Shown: positions 22,686 to 36,669 of the stretch, piece after piece
Numbering within the stretch: the first letter of the stretch is position 1
Layout: each line of letters begins with the position of its first letter
Assembly: GCA_954871525.1 (NCBI GenBank)
Contig: OX940870.1
Coordinates: 17,577,501 to 17,641,500 of the forward strand
DNA length: 64,000 bases
Origin: Parietaria judaica
Lineage: Eukaryota > Streptophyta > Magnoliopsida > Rosales > Urticaceae
Direction: 5' to 3'
Made by a program: the position numbers and the translations under genes
The notes under the pieces: generated by a model
Databases searched by the model: none
Seen by the model: the letters and a program-made list of their open reading frames with translations, nothing else
What the model was told of the DNA's origin: nothing

Positions 22686-24837
22686 ACGAGAGCAAATACG
22701 ATGCGTTCATGATGAAATTACACTTGCTAGACATTTATTTGGGTGGTATTATAACAAATTGGGTTATTTTAGGCATTAAAAGTTTTTGACGCTCTCCAAA
22801 AACCCTGTTTCACGAATTTATGCGTGCTCCAAAAAAAACTGAGTCTTTTTCCCATTATACGCAAAACAACCCTAATTAAACGATATTTTCAACAAAAAAT
22901 GAACTTCAAATTCTTAGTAATGTGTATTTATACGACATTTACTTATTTTAATCCCTAAATCGCGAAGCATTGTCTCGTAGTTTCAATACCAAGCATTTAA
23001 CGGGTTAAAATAATTACCGAAAAGTGCTTTAAATTTGTTTTCTTACGAGAGCAAATACGATGCGTTCATGATGAAATTTCAGTTGCTAGGCCTTTATTTG
23101 GGTGGTAGTATTACAAATTGGGTTAATTTAGGTATTACAAGTTTTTTACGCTCTCCAAAAACCCTGTTTCACCAACTTATGCGTGATCCAAAAAAAACTA
23201 AGTCTTTTTCCCATTTTACGTAAAACAACTCTAATTAAACGATATTTTAAACCAAAAATGAACTTAAAATTCTTAGTAATGTGCATTTATACCACATTTA
23301 CTTATTTTAATCCCTAAATCGCAAAGCACCGTCACGTAGTTTCAATACCAAGCATTTTACGGGTTAAAATAATTAACGAAAAGTGTTCAATATCTGTTTT
23401 CTTACGAGAGCAAATACGATGCGTTCATGATGAAATTTCAGTTGCTAGACCTTTATTTGGGTGGTATTATTACAAATTGGGTTATTTTAGGCATTAAAAG
23501 TTTTTGACGCTCTCCGAAAACCCCGTTTCACCAATTTATGCGTGCTCCAAAAAAAATGAGTCTTTTTCCCATTTTACGCAAAACAACCCTAATTAAACAA
23601 TATTTTAAACAAAAAATGAACTTCAAATTCTTAGTAATGTGTATTTATACCACATTTACTTATTTTAATCCCTAAATCACGAAGCACTGTCTCGTAGTTT
23701 CAATACCAAGCATTTTACGGGTTAAAATTATTACAGAAAAGTGTTCAAAATCTGTTTTCTTACGAGAGCAAATACGATGCGTTCATGATGAAATTACACT
23801 TGCTAGACATTTATTTGGGTGGTATTATAACAAATTTGGTTATTTTAGGCATTAAAAGTTTTTTACGCTCTCCAAAAACCCTGTTTCACGAATTTATGCG
23901 TGCTCCAAAAAAAACTGAGTCTTTTTCCCATTATACGCAAAACAACCCTAATTAAACGATATTTTCAACAAAAAATGAACTTCAAATTCTTAGTAATGTG
24001 TATTTATACGACATTTACTTATTTTAATCCCTAAATCGCGAAGCACTGTCTCGTAGTTTCAATACCAAGCATTTAACGGGTTAAAATAATTACCGAAAAG
24101 TGCTCAAAATTTGTTTTCTTACGAGAGCAAATACGATGCGTTCATGATGAAATTTCAGTTGCTAGGCCTTTATTTGGGTGGTATTACTACAAATTGGGTT
24201 ATTTTAGGCATTACAAGTTTTTTACGCTCTCCAAAAACCCTGTTTCACCAACTTATGCGTGCTCCAAAAAAAACTGAGTCTTTTTCCTATTTTACGCAAA
24301 ACAACTCTAATTAAACGATATTTTAAACCAAAAATGAACTTAAAATTCTTAGTAATGTGTATTTATACCACATTTACTTATTTTAATCCCTAAATCGCAA
24401 AGCACCGTCACGTAGTTTCAATACCAAGCATTTTACGGGTTAAAATAATTACCGAAAAGTGTTCAAATTCTGTTTTCTTACGAGAGCATATACGATGCGT
24501 TCATAATGAAATTTCAGTTGCTAGACCTTTATTTGGGTGGTATTATTACAAATTGGGTTATTTTAGGCATTAAAAGTTTATGACGCTCTCCGAAAACCCC
24601 GTTTCACCAATTTATTCGTGCTCCAAAAAAAATGAGTCTTTTTCCCATTTTACGCAAAACAAACCTAATTAAACAATATTTTAAACAAAAAATGAACTTC
24701 AAATTCTTAGTAATGTGTATTTATACCACATTTACTTATTTTAATCCCTAAATCACGAAGCACTTACTCGTAGTTTCAATACCAAGCATTTTACGGGTTA
24801 AAATTATTACAGAAAAGTGTTCAAAATCTGTTTTCTT
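22686..24837 (+). repeat. Six-monomer HOR unit (A-B1-C-A-B2-C), no D
   Basis: Monomers start at 22686, 23045, 23404, 23762, 24121 and 24480. B at 23045 already has the B1 marks (GGTATTACAAG, GTGATCC, ACTAAGTC) and B at 24121 the B2 mark TTCCTATTTT, but there is no D and the sixth monomer is not yet C2. It looks like a form of the 7-mer without D, either ancestral or secondarily lost. Confidence 0.85.
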
Positions 24838-27345
24838 ACGAGAGCAAATACGATGCGTTCATGATGAAATTACACTTGCTAGACATTTATTTGGGTGGTA
24901 TTATAACAAATTGGGTTATTTTAGGCATTAAAAGTTTTTGACGCTCTCCAAAAACCCTGTTTCACGAATTTATGCGTGCTCCAAAAAAAACTGAGTCTTT
25001 TTCCCATTATACGCAAAACAACCCTAATTAAACGATATTTTCAACAAAAAATGAACTTAAAATTCTTAGTAATGTGTATTTATACGACATTTACTTATTT
25101 TAATCCCTAAATCGCGAAGCACTGTCTCGTAGTTTCAATACCAAGCATTTAACGGGTTAAAATAATTACCGAAAAGTGCTCAAAATTTGTTTTCTTACGA
25201 GAGCAAATACGATGCGTTCATGATGAAATTTCAGTTGCTAGGCCTTTATTTGGGTGGTATTATTACAAATTGGGTTATTTTAGGCATTACAAGTTTTTTA
25301 CGCTCTCCAAAAACCCTGTTTCACCAACTTATGCGTGATCCAAAAAAAAAAACTGAGTCTTTTTCCCATTTTACGCAAAACAACTCTAATTAAACGATAT
25401 TTTAAACCAAAAATGAACTTAAAATTCTTAGTAATGTGTATTTATACCACATTTACTTATTTTAATCCCTAAATCGCAAAGCACGGTCACGTAGTTTCAA
25501 TACCAAGCATTTTACAGGTTAAAATAATTAACGAAAAGTGTTCAATATCTGTTTTCTTACGAGAGCAAATACGATGCGTTCATGATGAAATTTCAGTTGC
25601 TAGACCTTTATTTGGGTGGTATTATTACAAATTGGGTTATTTTTGGCATTAAAAGTTTTTGACGCTCTCCGAAAACCCCGTTTCACCAATTTATGCGCAA
25701 AAAAAATGAGTCTTTTTCCCATTTTACGCAAAACAACCCTAATTAAACAATATTTTAAACAAAAAATGAACTTCAAATTCTTAGTAATGTGTATTTATAC
25801 CACATTTACTTATTTTAATCCCTAAATCACGAAGCACTGTCTCGTAGTTTCAATACCAAGCATTTTACGGGTTAAAATTATTACAGAAAAGTGTTCAAAA
25901 TCTGTTTTCTTACGAGAGCAAATACGATGCGTTCATGATGAAATTACACTTGCTAGACATTTATTTGGGTGGTATTATAACAAATTGGGTTATTTTAGGC
26001 ATTAAAAGTTTTTGACGCTCTCCAAAAACCCTGTTTCACGAATTTATGCGTGCTCCAAAAAAAACTGAGTCTTTTTCCCATTATACGCAAAACAACCCTA
26101 ATTAAACGATATTTTCAACAAAAAATGAACTTCAAATTCTTAGTAATGTGTATTTATACGACATTTACTTATTTTAATCCCTAAATCGCGAAGCACTGTC
26201 TCGTAGTTTCAATACCAAGCATTTAACGGGTTAAAATAATTACCGAAAAGTGCTCAAAATTTGTTTTCTTACGAGAGCAAATACGATGCGTTCATGATGA
26301 AATTTCAGTTGCTAGGCCTTTATTTGGGTGGTATTATTACAAATTGGGTTATTTTAGGCATTACAAGTTTTTTACGCTCTCCAAAAACCCTGTTTCACCA
26401 ACTTATGCGTGCTCCAAAAAAAACTGGGTCTTTTTCCTATTTTACGCAAAACAACTCTAATTAAACGATATTTTAAACCAAAAATGAACTTAAAATTCTT
26501 AGTAATGTGTATTTATACCACATTTACTTATTTTAATCCCTAAATCGCAAAGCACCGTCACGTAGTTTCAATACCAAGCATGTTACGGGTTAAAATAATT
26601 AACGAAAAGTGTTCAAATTCTGTTTTCTTACGAGAGCAAATACGATGCGTTCATGATGAAATTTCAGTTGCTAGACCTTTATTTGGGTGGTATTATTACA
26701 AATTGGGTTATTTTAGGCATTAAAAGTTTTTGACGCTCTCCGAAAACCCCGTTTCACCAATTTATGCGTGCTAAAAAAGAAATGAGTCTTTTTCCCATTT
26801 TACATAAAACAACCATAATTAAACGATATTTTAAACAAAAAATGAACTTCAAATTCTTAGTAATGTGTAGTTATACCACATTTACTTATTTTAATCTCTA
26901 AATCACGAAGCACTGTCTCGTAGTTTCAATACCAAGCATTTTACGGGTTAAAATAATTACAGAAAAGTGTTCAAAATCTGTTTTCTTACGAGAGCAAATA
27001 CGATGCGTTCATGATGAAATTTCAGTTCCTAGACCTTTATTTGGGTGGTATTATTACTAATTGGGTTATTTTAGGCATTAAAATTTTTTGACGCTCTCCG
27101 AAAAACCCGTTTCACCAATTTATGCGTGCTCCAAAAAAAATGAGTCTTTTTCCCATTTTATGCAAAACAACCCTAATTAAACGATATTTTAAACAAAAAA
27201 TGAACTTCAAATTCTTAGTAATGTGTATTTATACAACATTTACTTATTTTAATCCCTAAATCACGAAGCACTGTCTCGTAGTTTCAATACCAAGCATTTT
27301 ACGGGGTAAAATAATTACAGAAAAGTGTTCAAAATCTGTTTTCTT
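24838..27345 (+). repeat. First seven-monomer HOR copy H1
   Basis: Monomers start at 24838 (A), 25197 (B1), 25559 (C), 25912 (A), 26271 (B2), 26630 (C2) and 26988 (D). The C at 25559 lost five bases (TGCTC) in front of its A-tract near 25697, giving a 353-bp monomer. D at 26988 has ATTACTAATTGG, the early D form shared with the D copies at 28422 and 31291. Confidence 0.88.
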
Positions 27346-28780
27346 ACGAGAGCAAATACGATGCGTTCATGATGAAATTACACTAGCTAGACATTTATTT
27401 GGGTGGTATTATAACAAATTGGGTTATTTTAGGCATTAAAAGTTTTTGACGCTCTCCAAAAACCCTGTTTCACGAATTTATGCGTGCTCCAAAAAAAACT
27501 GAGTCTTTTTCCCATTATACGCAAAACAACCCTAATTAAACGATATTTTCAACAAAAAATGAACTTCAAATTCTTAGTAATGTGTATTTATACGACATTT
27601 ACGTATTTTAATCCCTAAATCGCGAAGCATTGTCTCGTAGTTTCAATACCAAGCATTTAACGGGTTAAAATAATTACCGAAAAGTGCTTAAAATTTGTTT
27701 TCTTACGAGAGCAAATACGATGCGTTCATGATGAAATTTCAGTTGCTAGGCCTTTATTTGGGTGGTAGTATTACAAATTGGGTTATTTTAGGTATTACAA
27801 GTTTTTTACGCTCTCCAAAAACCCTGTTTCACCAACTTATGCGTGATCCAAAAAAAACTAAGTCTTTTTCCCATTTTACGCAAAACAACTCTAATTAAAC
27901 GATATTTTAAACCAAAAATGAACTTAAAATTCTTAGTAATGTGTATTTATACCACATTTACTTATTTTAATCCCTAAATCGCAAAGCACCGTCAAGTAGT
28001 TTCAATACCAAGCATTTTACGGGTTAAAATAATTAACAAAAAGTGTTCAAATTCTGTTTTCTTACGAGAGCAAATACGATGCGTTCATGATGAAATTTCA
28101 GTTGCTAGACCTTTATTTGGGTGGTATTATTACAAATTGGGTTATTTTAGGCATTAAAAGTTTTTGACGCTCTCCGAAAACCCCGTTTCACCAATTTATG
28201 CGTGCTAAAAAAGAAATGAGTCTTTTTCCCATTTTACGTAAAACAACCATAATTAAACGATATTTTAAACAAAAAATGAACTTCAAATTCTTAGTAATGT
28301 GTAGTTATACCACATTTACTTATTTTAATCCCTAAATCACGAAGCACTGTCTCGTAGTTTCAATACCAAGCATTTTACGGGTTAAAATAATTACAGAAAA
28401 GTGTTCAAAATCTGTTTTCTTACGAGAGCAAATACGATGCATTCATGATGAAATTTCAGTTCCTAGACCTTTATTTGGGTGGTATTATTACTAATTGGGT
28501 TATTTTAGGCATTAAAAGTTTTTGACGCTCTCCGAAAAACCCGTTTCACCAATTTATGCGTGCTCCAAAAAAAAATGAGTCTTTTTCCCATTTTATGCAA
28601 AACAACCCTAATTAAACGATATTTTAAACAAAAAATGAACTTCAAATTCTTAGTAATGTGTATTTATACAACATTTACTTATTTTAATCCCTAAATCACG
28701 AAGCACTGTCTCGTAGTTTCAATACCAAGCATTTTACGGGTTAAAATAATTACAGAAAAGTGTTCAAAATCTGTTTTCTT
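27346..28780 (+). repeat. Four-monomer HOR variant (A1-B1-C2-D)
   Basis: Monomers start at 27346, 27705, 28064 and 28422; the unit is 1435 bp. Compared with the 7-mer, one C-A2-B2 trimer is missing between B1 and C2. A has CACTAGCTAGAC and B has the B1 marks GTGATCC and ACTAAGTC. An in-register deletion by unequal exchange explains the size. Confidence 0.87.
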
Positions 28781-29498
28781 ACGAGAGCAAATACGATGCG
28801 TTCATGATGAAATTACACTAGCTAGACATTTATTTGGGTGGTATTATAACAAATTGGGTTATTTTAGGCATTAAAAGTTTTTGACGGTCTCCAAAAACCC
28901 TGTTTCACGAATTTATGCGTGCTCCAAAAAAAACTGAGTCTTTTTCCCATTATACGCAAAACAACCCTAATTAAACGATATTTTCAACAAAAAATGAACT
29001 TCAAATTCTTAGTAATGTGTATTTATACGACATTTACGTATTTTAATCCCTAAATCGCGAAGCATTGTCTCGTAGTTTCAATACCAAGCATTTAACGGGT
29101 TAAAATAATTACCGAAAAGTGCTTAAAATTTGTTTTCTTACGAGAGCAAATACGATGCGTTCATGATGAAATTTCAGTTGCTAGGCCTTTATTTGGGTGG
29201 TAGTATTACAAATTGGGTTATTTTAGGTATTACAAGTTTTTTACGCTCTCCAAAAACTCTGTTTCACCAACTTATGCGTGATCCAAAAAAAACTAAGTCT
29301 TTTTCCCATTTTACGCAAAACAACTCTAATTAAACGATATTTTAAACCAAAAATGAACTTCAAATTCTTAGTAATGTGTATTTATACCACATTTACTTAT
29401 TTTAATCCCTAAATCGCAAAGCACCGTCACGTAGTTTCAATACCAAGCATTTTACGGGTTAAAATAATTAACGAAAAGTGTTCAATATCTGTTTTCTT

Positions 29499-29856
29499 AC
29501 GAGAGCAAATACGATGCGTTCATGATGAAATTTCAGTTGCTAGACCTTTATTTGGGTGGTATTATTACAAATTGGGTTATTTTAGGCATTAAAAGTTTTT
29601 GACGCTCTCCGAAAACCCCGTTTCACCAATTTATGCGTGCTCCAAAAAAAATGAGTCTTTTTCCCATTTTACGCAAAACAACCCTAATTAAACAATATTT
29701 TCAACAAAAAATGAACTTCAAATTCTTAGTAATGTGTATTTATACGACATTTACGTATTTTAATCCCTAAATCGCGAAGCATTGTCTCGTAGTTTCAATA
29801 CCAAGCATTTAACGGGTTAAAATAATTACCGAAAAGTGCTTAAAATTTGTTTTCTT
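29499..29856 (+). repeat. C/A hybrid monomer
   Basis: It starts as C (CTCCGAAAACCCCG, A-tract-TGAG, AAACAATATTTT) and ends as A1 (TCAACAAAAAATG, TATACGACATTTACG, AAATCGCGAAGCATTG). The switch is within about 29693-29702, and the monomer register is preserved. Confidence 0.86.
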
Positions 29857-30932
29857 ACGAGAGCAAATACGATGCGTTCATGATGAAATTTCAGTTGCTA
29901 GGCCTTTATTTGGGTGGTAGTATTACAAATTGGGTTATTTTAGGTATTACAAGTTTTTTACGCTCTCCAAAAACCCTGTTTCACCAACTTATGCGTGATC
30001 CAAAAAAAACTAAGTCTTTTTCCCATTTTACGCAAAACAACTTTAATTAAACGATATTTTAAACCAAAAATGAACTTCAAATTCTTAGTAATGTGTATTT
30101 ATACCACATTTACTTATTTTAATCCCTAAATCGCAAAGCACCGTCACGTAGTTTCAATACCAAGCATTTTACGGGTTAAAATAATTAACGAAAAGTGTTC
30201 AATATCTGTTTTCTTACGAGAGCAAATACGATGCGTTCATGATGAAATTTCAGTTGCTAGACCTTTATTTGGGTGGTATTATTACAAATTGGGTTATTTT
30301 AGGCATTAAAAGTTTTTGACGCTCTCCGAAAACCCCGTTTCACCAATTTATGCGTGCTCCAAAAAAAATGAGTCTTTTTCCCATTTTACGCAAAACAACC
30401 CTAATTAAACAATATTTTAAACAAAAAATGAACTTCAAATTCTTAGTAATGTGTATTTATACCACATTTACTTATTTTAATCCCTAAATCACGAAGCACT
30501 GTCTCGTAGTTTCAATACCAAGCATTTTACGGGTTAAAATTATTACAGAAAAGTGTTCAAAATCTGTTTTCTTACGAGAGCAAATACGATGCGTTCATGA
30601 TGAAATTACACTTGCTAGACATTTATTTGGGTGGTATTATAAAAAATTGGGTTATTTTAGGCATTAAAAGTTTTTGACGCTCTCCAAAAACCCTGTTTCA
30701 CGAATTTATGCGTGCTCCAAAAAAAACTGAGTCTTTTTCCCATTATACGCAAAACAACCCTAATTAAACGATATTTTCAACAAAAAATGAACTTCAAATT
30801 CTTATTAATGTGTATTTATACGACATTTACTTATTTTAATCCCTAAATCGCGAAGCACTGTCTCGTAGTTTCAATACCAAGCATTTAACGGGTTAAAATA
30901 ATTACCGAAAAGTGCTTAAAATTTGTTTTCTT

Positions 30933-31290
30933 ACGAGAGCAAATACGATGCGTTCATGATGAAATTTCAGTTGCTAGGCCTTTATTTGGGTGGTATTATT
31001 ACAAATTGGGTTATTTTAGGCATTAAAAGTTTTTGACGCTCTCCGAAAACCCCGTTTCACCAATTTATGCGTGCTAAAAAAGAAATGAGTCTTTTTCCCA
31101 TTTTACGTAAAACAACCATAATTAAACGATATTTTAAACAAAAAATGAACTTCAAATTCTTAGTAATGTGTAGTTATACCACATTTACTTATTTTAATCC
31201 CTAAATCACGAAGCACTGTCTCGTAGTTTCAATACCAAGCATTTTACGGGTTAAAATAATTACAGAAAAGTGTTCAAAATCTGTTTTCTT
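30933..31290 (+). repeat. B/C2 hybrid monomer
   Basis: It starts with the B mark GCTAGGCC and is C2 from CATTAAAAGTTTTTGACG onward, with GCTAAAAAAGAAATGAG, ACCATAATT and GTAGTTATACC. The switch lies between about 30979 and 31025. Confidence 0.86.
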
Positions 31291-31648
31291 ACGAGAGCAA
31301 ATACGATGCGTTCATGATGAAATTTCAGTTCCTAGACCTTTATTTGGGTGGTATTATTACTAATTGGGTTATTTTAGGCATTAAAAGTTTTTGACGCTCT
31401 CCGAAAAACCCGTTTCACCAATTTATGCGTGCTCCAAAAAAAATGAGTCTTTTTCCCATTTTATGCAAAACAACCCTAATTAAACGATATTTTAAACAAA
31501 AAATGAACTTCAAATTCTTAGTAATGTGTATTTATACAACATTTACTTATTTTAATCCCTAAATCACGAAGCACTGTCTCGTAGTTTCAATACCAAGCAT
31601 TTTACGGGTTAAAATAATTACAGAAAAGTGTTCAAAATCTGTTTTCTT

Positions 31649-34158
31649 ACGAGAGCAAATACGATGCGTTCATGATGAAATTACACTAGCTAGACATTTA
31701 TTTGGGTGGTATTATAACAAATTGGGTTATTTTAGGCATTAAAAGTTTTTGACGCTCTCCAAAAACCCTGTTTCACGAATTTATGCGTGCTCCAAAAAAA
31801 ACTGAGTCTTTTTCCCATTATACGCAAAACAACCCTAATTAAACGATATTTTCAACAAAAAATGAACTTCAAATTCTTAGTAATGTGTATTTATACGACA
31901 TTTACGTATTTTAATCCCTAAATCGCGAAGCATTGTCTCGTAGTTTCAATACCAAGCATTTAACGGGTTAAAATAATTACCGAAAAGTGCTTAAAATTTG
32001 TTTTCTTACGAGAGCAAATACGATGCGTTCATGATGAAATTTCAGTTGCTAGGCCTTTATTTGGGTGGTAGTATTACAAATTGGGTTATTTTAGGTATTA
32101 CAAGTTTTTTACGCTCTCCAAAAATCCTGTTTCACCAACTTATGCGTGATCCAAAAAAAACTAAGTCTTTTTCCCATTTTACGCAAAACAACTCTAATTA
32201 AACGATATTTTAAACCAAAAATGAACTTCAAATTCTTAGTAATGTGTATTTATACCACATTTACTTATTTTAGTCCCTAAATCGCAAAGCACCGTCACGT
32301 AGTTTCAATACCAAGCATTTTACGGGTTAAAATAATTAACGAAAAGTGTTCAATATCTGTTTTCTTACGAGAGCAAATACGATGCGTTCATGATGAAATT
32401 TCACTTGCTAGACCTTTATTTGGGTGGTATTATTACAAATTGGGTTATTTTAGGCATTAAAAGTTTTTGACGCTCTCCGAAAACCCCGTTTCACCAATTT
32501 ATGCGTGCTCCAAAAAAAATGAGTCTTTTTCCCATTTTACGCAAAACAACCCTAATTAAACAATATTTTAAACAAAAAATGAACTTCAAATTCTTAGTAA
32601 TGTGTATTTATACCACATTTACTTATTTTAATCCGTAAATCACGAAGCACTGTCTCGTAGTTTCAATACCAAGCATTTTACGGGTTAAAATTATTACAGA
32701 AAAGTGTTCAAAATCTGTTTTCTTACGAGAGCAAATACGATGCGTTCATGATGAAATTACACTTGCTAGACATTTATTTGGGTGGTATTATAAAAAATTG
32801 GGTTATTTTAGGCATTAAAAGTTTTTGACGCTCTCCAAAAACCCTGTTTCACGAATTTATGCGTGCTCCAAAAAAAACTGAGTCTTTTTCCCATTATACG
32901 CAAAACAACCCTAATTAAACGATATTTTCAACAAAAAATGAACTTCAAATTCTTATTAATGTGTATTTATACGACATTTACTTATTTTAATCCCTAAATC
33001 GCGAAGCACTGTCTCGTAGTTTCAATACCAAGCATTTAACGGGTTAAAATAATTACCGAAAAGTGCTCAAAATTTGTTTTCTTACGAGAGCAAATACGAT
33101 GCGTTCATGATGAAATTTCAGTTGCTAGGCCTTTATTTGGGTGGTATTATTACAAATTGGGTTATTTTAGGCATTACAAGTTTTTTACGCTCTCCAAAAA
33201 CCCTGTTTCACCAACTTATGCGTGCTCCAAAAAAAACTGAGTCTTTTTCCTATTTTACGCAAAACAACTCTAATTAAACGATATTTTAAACCAAAAATGA
33301 ACTTAAAATTCTTAGTAATGTGTATTTATACCACATTTACTTATTTTAATCCCTAAATCGCAAAGCACTGTCACGTAGTTTCAATACCAAGCATTTTACG
33401 GGTTAAAATAATTAACGAAAAGTGTTCAAATTCTGTTTTCTTACGAGAGCAAATACGATGCATTCATGATGAAATTTCAGTTGCTAGACCTTTATTTGGG
33501 TGGTATTATTACAAATTGGGTTATTTTAGGCATTAAAAGTTTTTGACGCTCTCCGAAAAACCCGTTTCACCAATTTATGCGTGCTAAAAAAGAAATGAGT
33601 CTTTTTCCCATTTTACGTAAAACAACCATAATTAAACGATATTTTAAACAAAAAATGAACTTCAAATTCTTAGTAATGTGTAGTTATACCACATTTACTT
33701 ATTTTAATCCCTAAATCACGAAGCACTGTCTCGTAGTTTCAATACCAAGCATTTTACGGGTTAAAATAATTACAGAAAAGTGTTCAAAATCTGTTTTCTT
33801 ACGAGAGCAAATACGATGCGTTCATGATGAAATTTCAGTTCCTAGACCTTTATTTGGGTGGTATTATTACAAATTGGGTTATTTTAGGCATTAAAAGTTT
33901 TTGACGCTCTCCGAAAAACCCGTTTCACCAATTTATGCGTGCTCCAAAAAAAATGAGTCTTTTTCCCATTTTATGCAAAACAACCCTAATTAAACGATAT
34001 TTTAAACAAAAAATGAACTTCAAATTCTTAGTAATGTGTATTTATACAACATTTACTTATTTTAATCCCTAAATCACGAAGCACTGTCTCGTAGTTTCAA
34101 TACCAAGCATTTTACGGGTTAAAATAATTACAGAAAAGTGTTCAAAATCTGTTTTCTT
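31649..34158 (+). repeat. Seven-monomer HOR copy H2
   Basis: Monomers start at 31649, 32008, 32367, 32725, 33084, 33443 and 33801; 2510 bp. A1 has CACTAGCTAGAC. A2 has ATTATAAAAAATTGG and CTTATTAATG. B1 has AAAAATCCTG. D at 33801 has the later form ATTACAAATTGG. Confidence 0.92.
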
Positions 34159-36669
34159 ACGAGAGCAAATACGATGCGTTCATGATGAAATTACACTAGC
34201 TAGAAATTTATTTGGGTGGTATTATAACAAATTGGGTTATTTTAGGCATTAAAAGTTTTTGACGCTCTCCAAAAACCCTGTTTCACGAATTTATGCGTGC
34301 TCCAAAAAAAAACTGAGTCTTTTTCCCATTATACGCAAAACAACCCTAATTAAACGATATTTTCAACAAAAAATGAACTTCAAATTCTTAGTAATGTGTA
34401 TTTATACGACATTTACGTATTTTAATCCCTAAATCGCGAAGCATTGTCTCGTAGTTTCAATACCAAGCATTTAACGGGTTAAAATAATTACCGAAAAGTG
34501 CTTAAAATTTGTTTTCTTACGAGAGCAAATACGATGCGTTCATGATGAAATTTCAGTTGCTAGGCCATTATTTGGTTGGTAGTATTACAAATTGGGTTAT
34601 TTTAGGTATTACAAGTTTTTTACGCTCTCCAAAAATCCTGTTTCACCAACTTATGCGTGGTCCAAAAAAAACTAAGTCTTTTTCCCATTTTACGCAAAAC
34701 AACTCTAATTAAACGATATTTTAAACCAAAAATGAACTTCAAATTCTTAGTAATGTGTATTTATACCACATTTACTTATTTTAATCCCTAAATCGCAAAG
34801 CACCGTCACGTAGTTTCAATACCAAGCATTTTACGGGTTAAAATAATTAACGAAAAGTGTTCAATATCTGTTTTCTTACGAGAGCAAATACGATGCGTTC
34901 ATGATGAAATTTCAGTTGCTAGACCTTTATTTGGGTGGTATTATTACAAATTGGGTTATTTTAGGCATTAAAAGTTTTTGACGCTCTCCGAAAACCCCGT
35001 TTCACCAATTTATGCGTGCTCCAAAAAAAATGAGTCTTTTTCCCATTTTACGCAAAACAACCCTAATTAAACAATATTTTAAACAAAAAATGAACTTCAA
35101 ATTCTTAGTAATGTGTATTTATACCACATTTACTTATTTTAATCCCTAAATCACGAAGCACTGTCTCGTAGTTTCAATACCAAGCATTTTACGGGTTAAA
35201 ATTATTATAGAAAAGTGTTCAAAATCTGTTTTCTTACGAGAGCAAATACGATGCGTTCATGATGAAATTACACTTGCTAGACATTTATTTGGGTGGTATT
35301 ATAAAAAATATGGTTATTTTAGGCATTAAAAGTTTTTGACGCTCTCCAAAAACCCTGTTTCACGAATTTATGCGTGCTCCAAAAAAAACTGAGTCTTTTT
35401 CCCATTATACGCAAAACAACCCTAATTAAACGATATTTTCAACAAAAAATGAACTTCAAATTCTTATTAATGTGTATTTATACGACATTTACTTATTTTA
35501 ATCCCTAAATCGCGAAGCACTGTCTCGTAGTTTCAATACCAAGCATTTAACGGGTTAAAATAATTACCGAAAAGTGCTCAAAATTTGTTTTCTTACGAGA
35601 GCAAATACGATGCGTTCATGATGAAATTTCAGTTGCTAGGCCTTTATTTGGGTGGTATTATTACAAATTGGGTTATTTTAGGCATTACAAGTTTTTTACG
35701 CTCTCCAAAAACCCTGTTTCACCAACTTATGCGTGCTCCAAAAAAAACTGAGTCTTTTTCCTATTTTACGCAAAACAACTCTAATTAAACGATATTTTAA
35801 ACCAAAAATGAACTTAAAATTCTTAGTAATGTGTATTTATACCACATTTACTTATTTTAATCCCTAAATCGCAAAGCACTGTCACGTAGTTTCAATACCA
35901 AGCATTTTACGGGTTAAAATAATTAACGAAAAGTGTTCAAATTCTGTTTTCTTACGAGAGCAAATACGATGCGTTCATGATGAAATTTCAGTTGCTAGAC
36001 CTTTATTTGGGTGGTATTATTACAAATTGGGTTATTTTAGGCATTAAAAGTTTTTGACGCTCTCCGAAAAACCCGTTTCACCAATTTATGCGTGCTAAAA
36101 AAGAAATGAGTCTTTTTCCCATTTTACGTAAAACAACCATAATTAAACGATATTTTAAACAAAAAATGAACTTCAAATTCTTAGTAATGTGTAGTTATAC
36201 CACATTTACTTATTTTAATCCCTAAATCACGAAGCACTGTCTCGTAGTTTCAATACCAAGCATTTTACGGGTTAAAATAATTACAGAAAAGTGTTCAAAA
36301 TCTGTTTTCTTACGAGAGCAAATACGATGCGTTCATGATGAAATTTCAGTTCCTAGACCTTTATTTGGGTGGTATTATTACAAATTGGGTTATTTTAGGC
36401 ATTAAAAGTTTTTGACGCTCTCCGAAAAACCCGTTTCACCAATTTATGCGTGCTCCAAAAAAAATGAGTCTTTTTCCCATTTTATGCAAAACAACCCTAA
36501 TTAAACGATATTTTAAACAAAAAATGAACTTCAAATTCTTAGTAATGTGTATTTATACAACATTTACTTATTTTAATCCCTAAATCACGAAGCACTGTCT
36601 CGTAGTTTCAATACCAAGCATTTTACGGGTTAAAATAATTACAGAAAAGTGTTCAAAATCTGTTTTCTT
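34159..36669 (+). repeat. Seven-monomer HOR copy H3
   Basis: Monomers start at 34159, 34519, 34878, 35236, 35595, 35954 and 36312; 2511 bp. It shares AAAAATCCTG (B1), GCACTGTCACG (end of B2) and CCGAAAAACCCG (C2) with H2. Private marks are GGCCATTATTTGGTTGG and GTGGTCC in B1, and ATTATAAAAAATATGG in A2. Confidence 0.92.

Larger units (their letters stand above)
28781..31648 (+). repeat. Eight-monomer HOR variant with two hybrid monomers
   Basis: Monomers start at 28781 (A1), 29140 (B1), 29499 (C/A hybrid), 29857 (B1), 30216 (C), 30574 (A2), 30933 (B/C2 hybrid) and 31291 (D). The 2868-bp unit contains a 717-bp tandem duplication: the two B1 copies at 29140 and 29857 are exactly two monomers apart and nearly identical. 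At the right, a second exchange fused B to C2 and removed one monomer's length. Confidence 0.87.
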
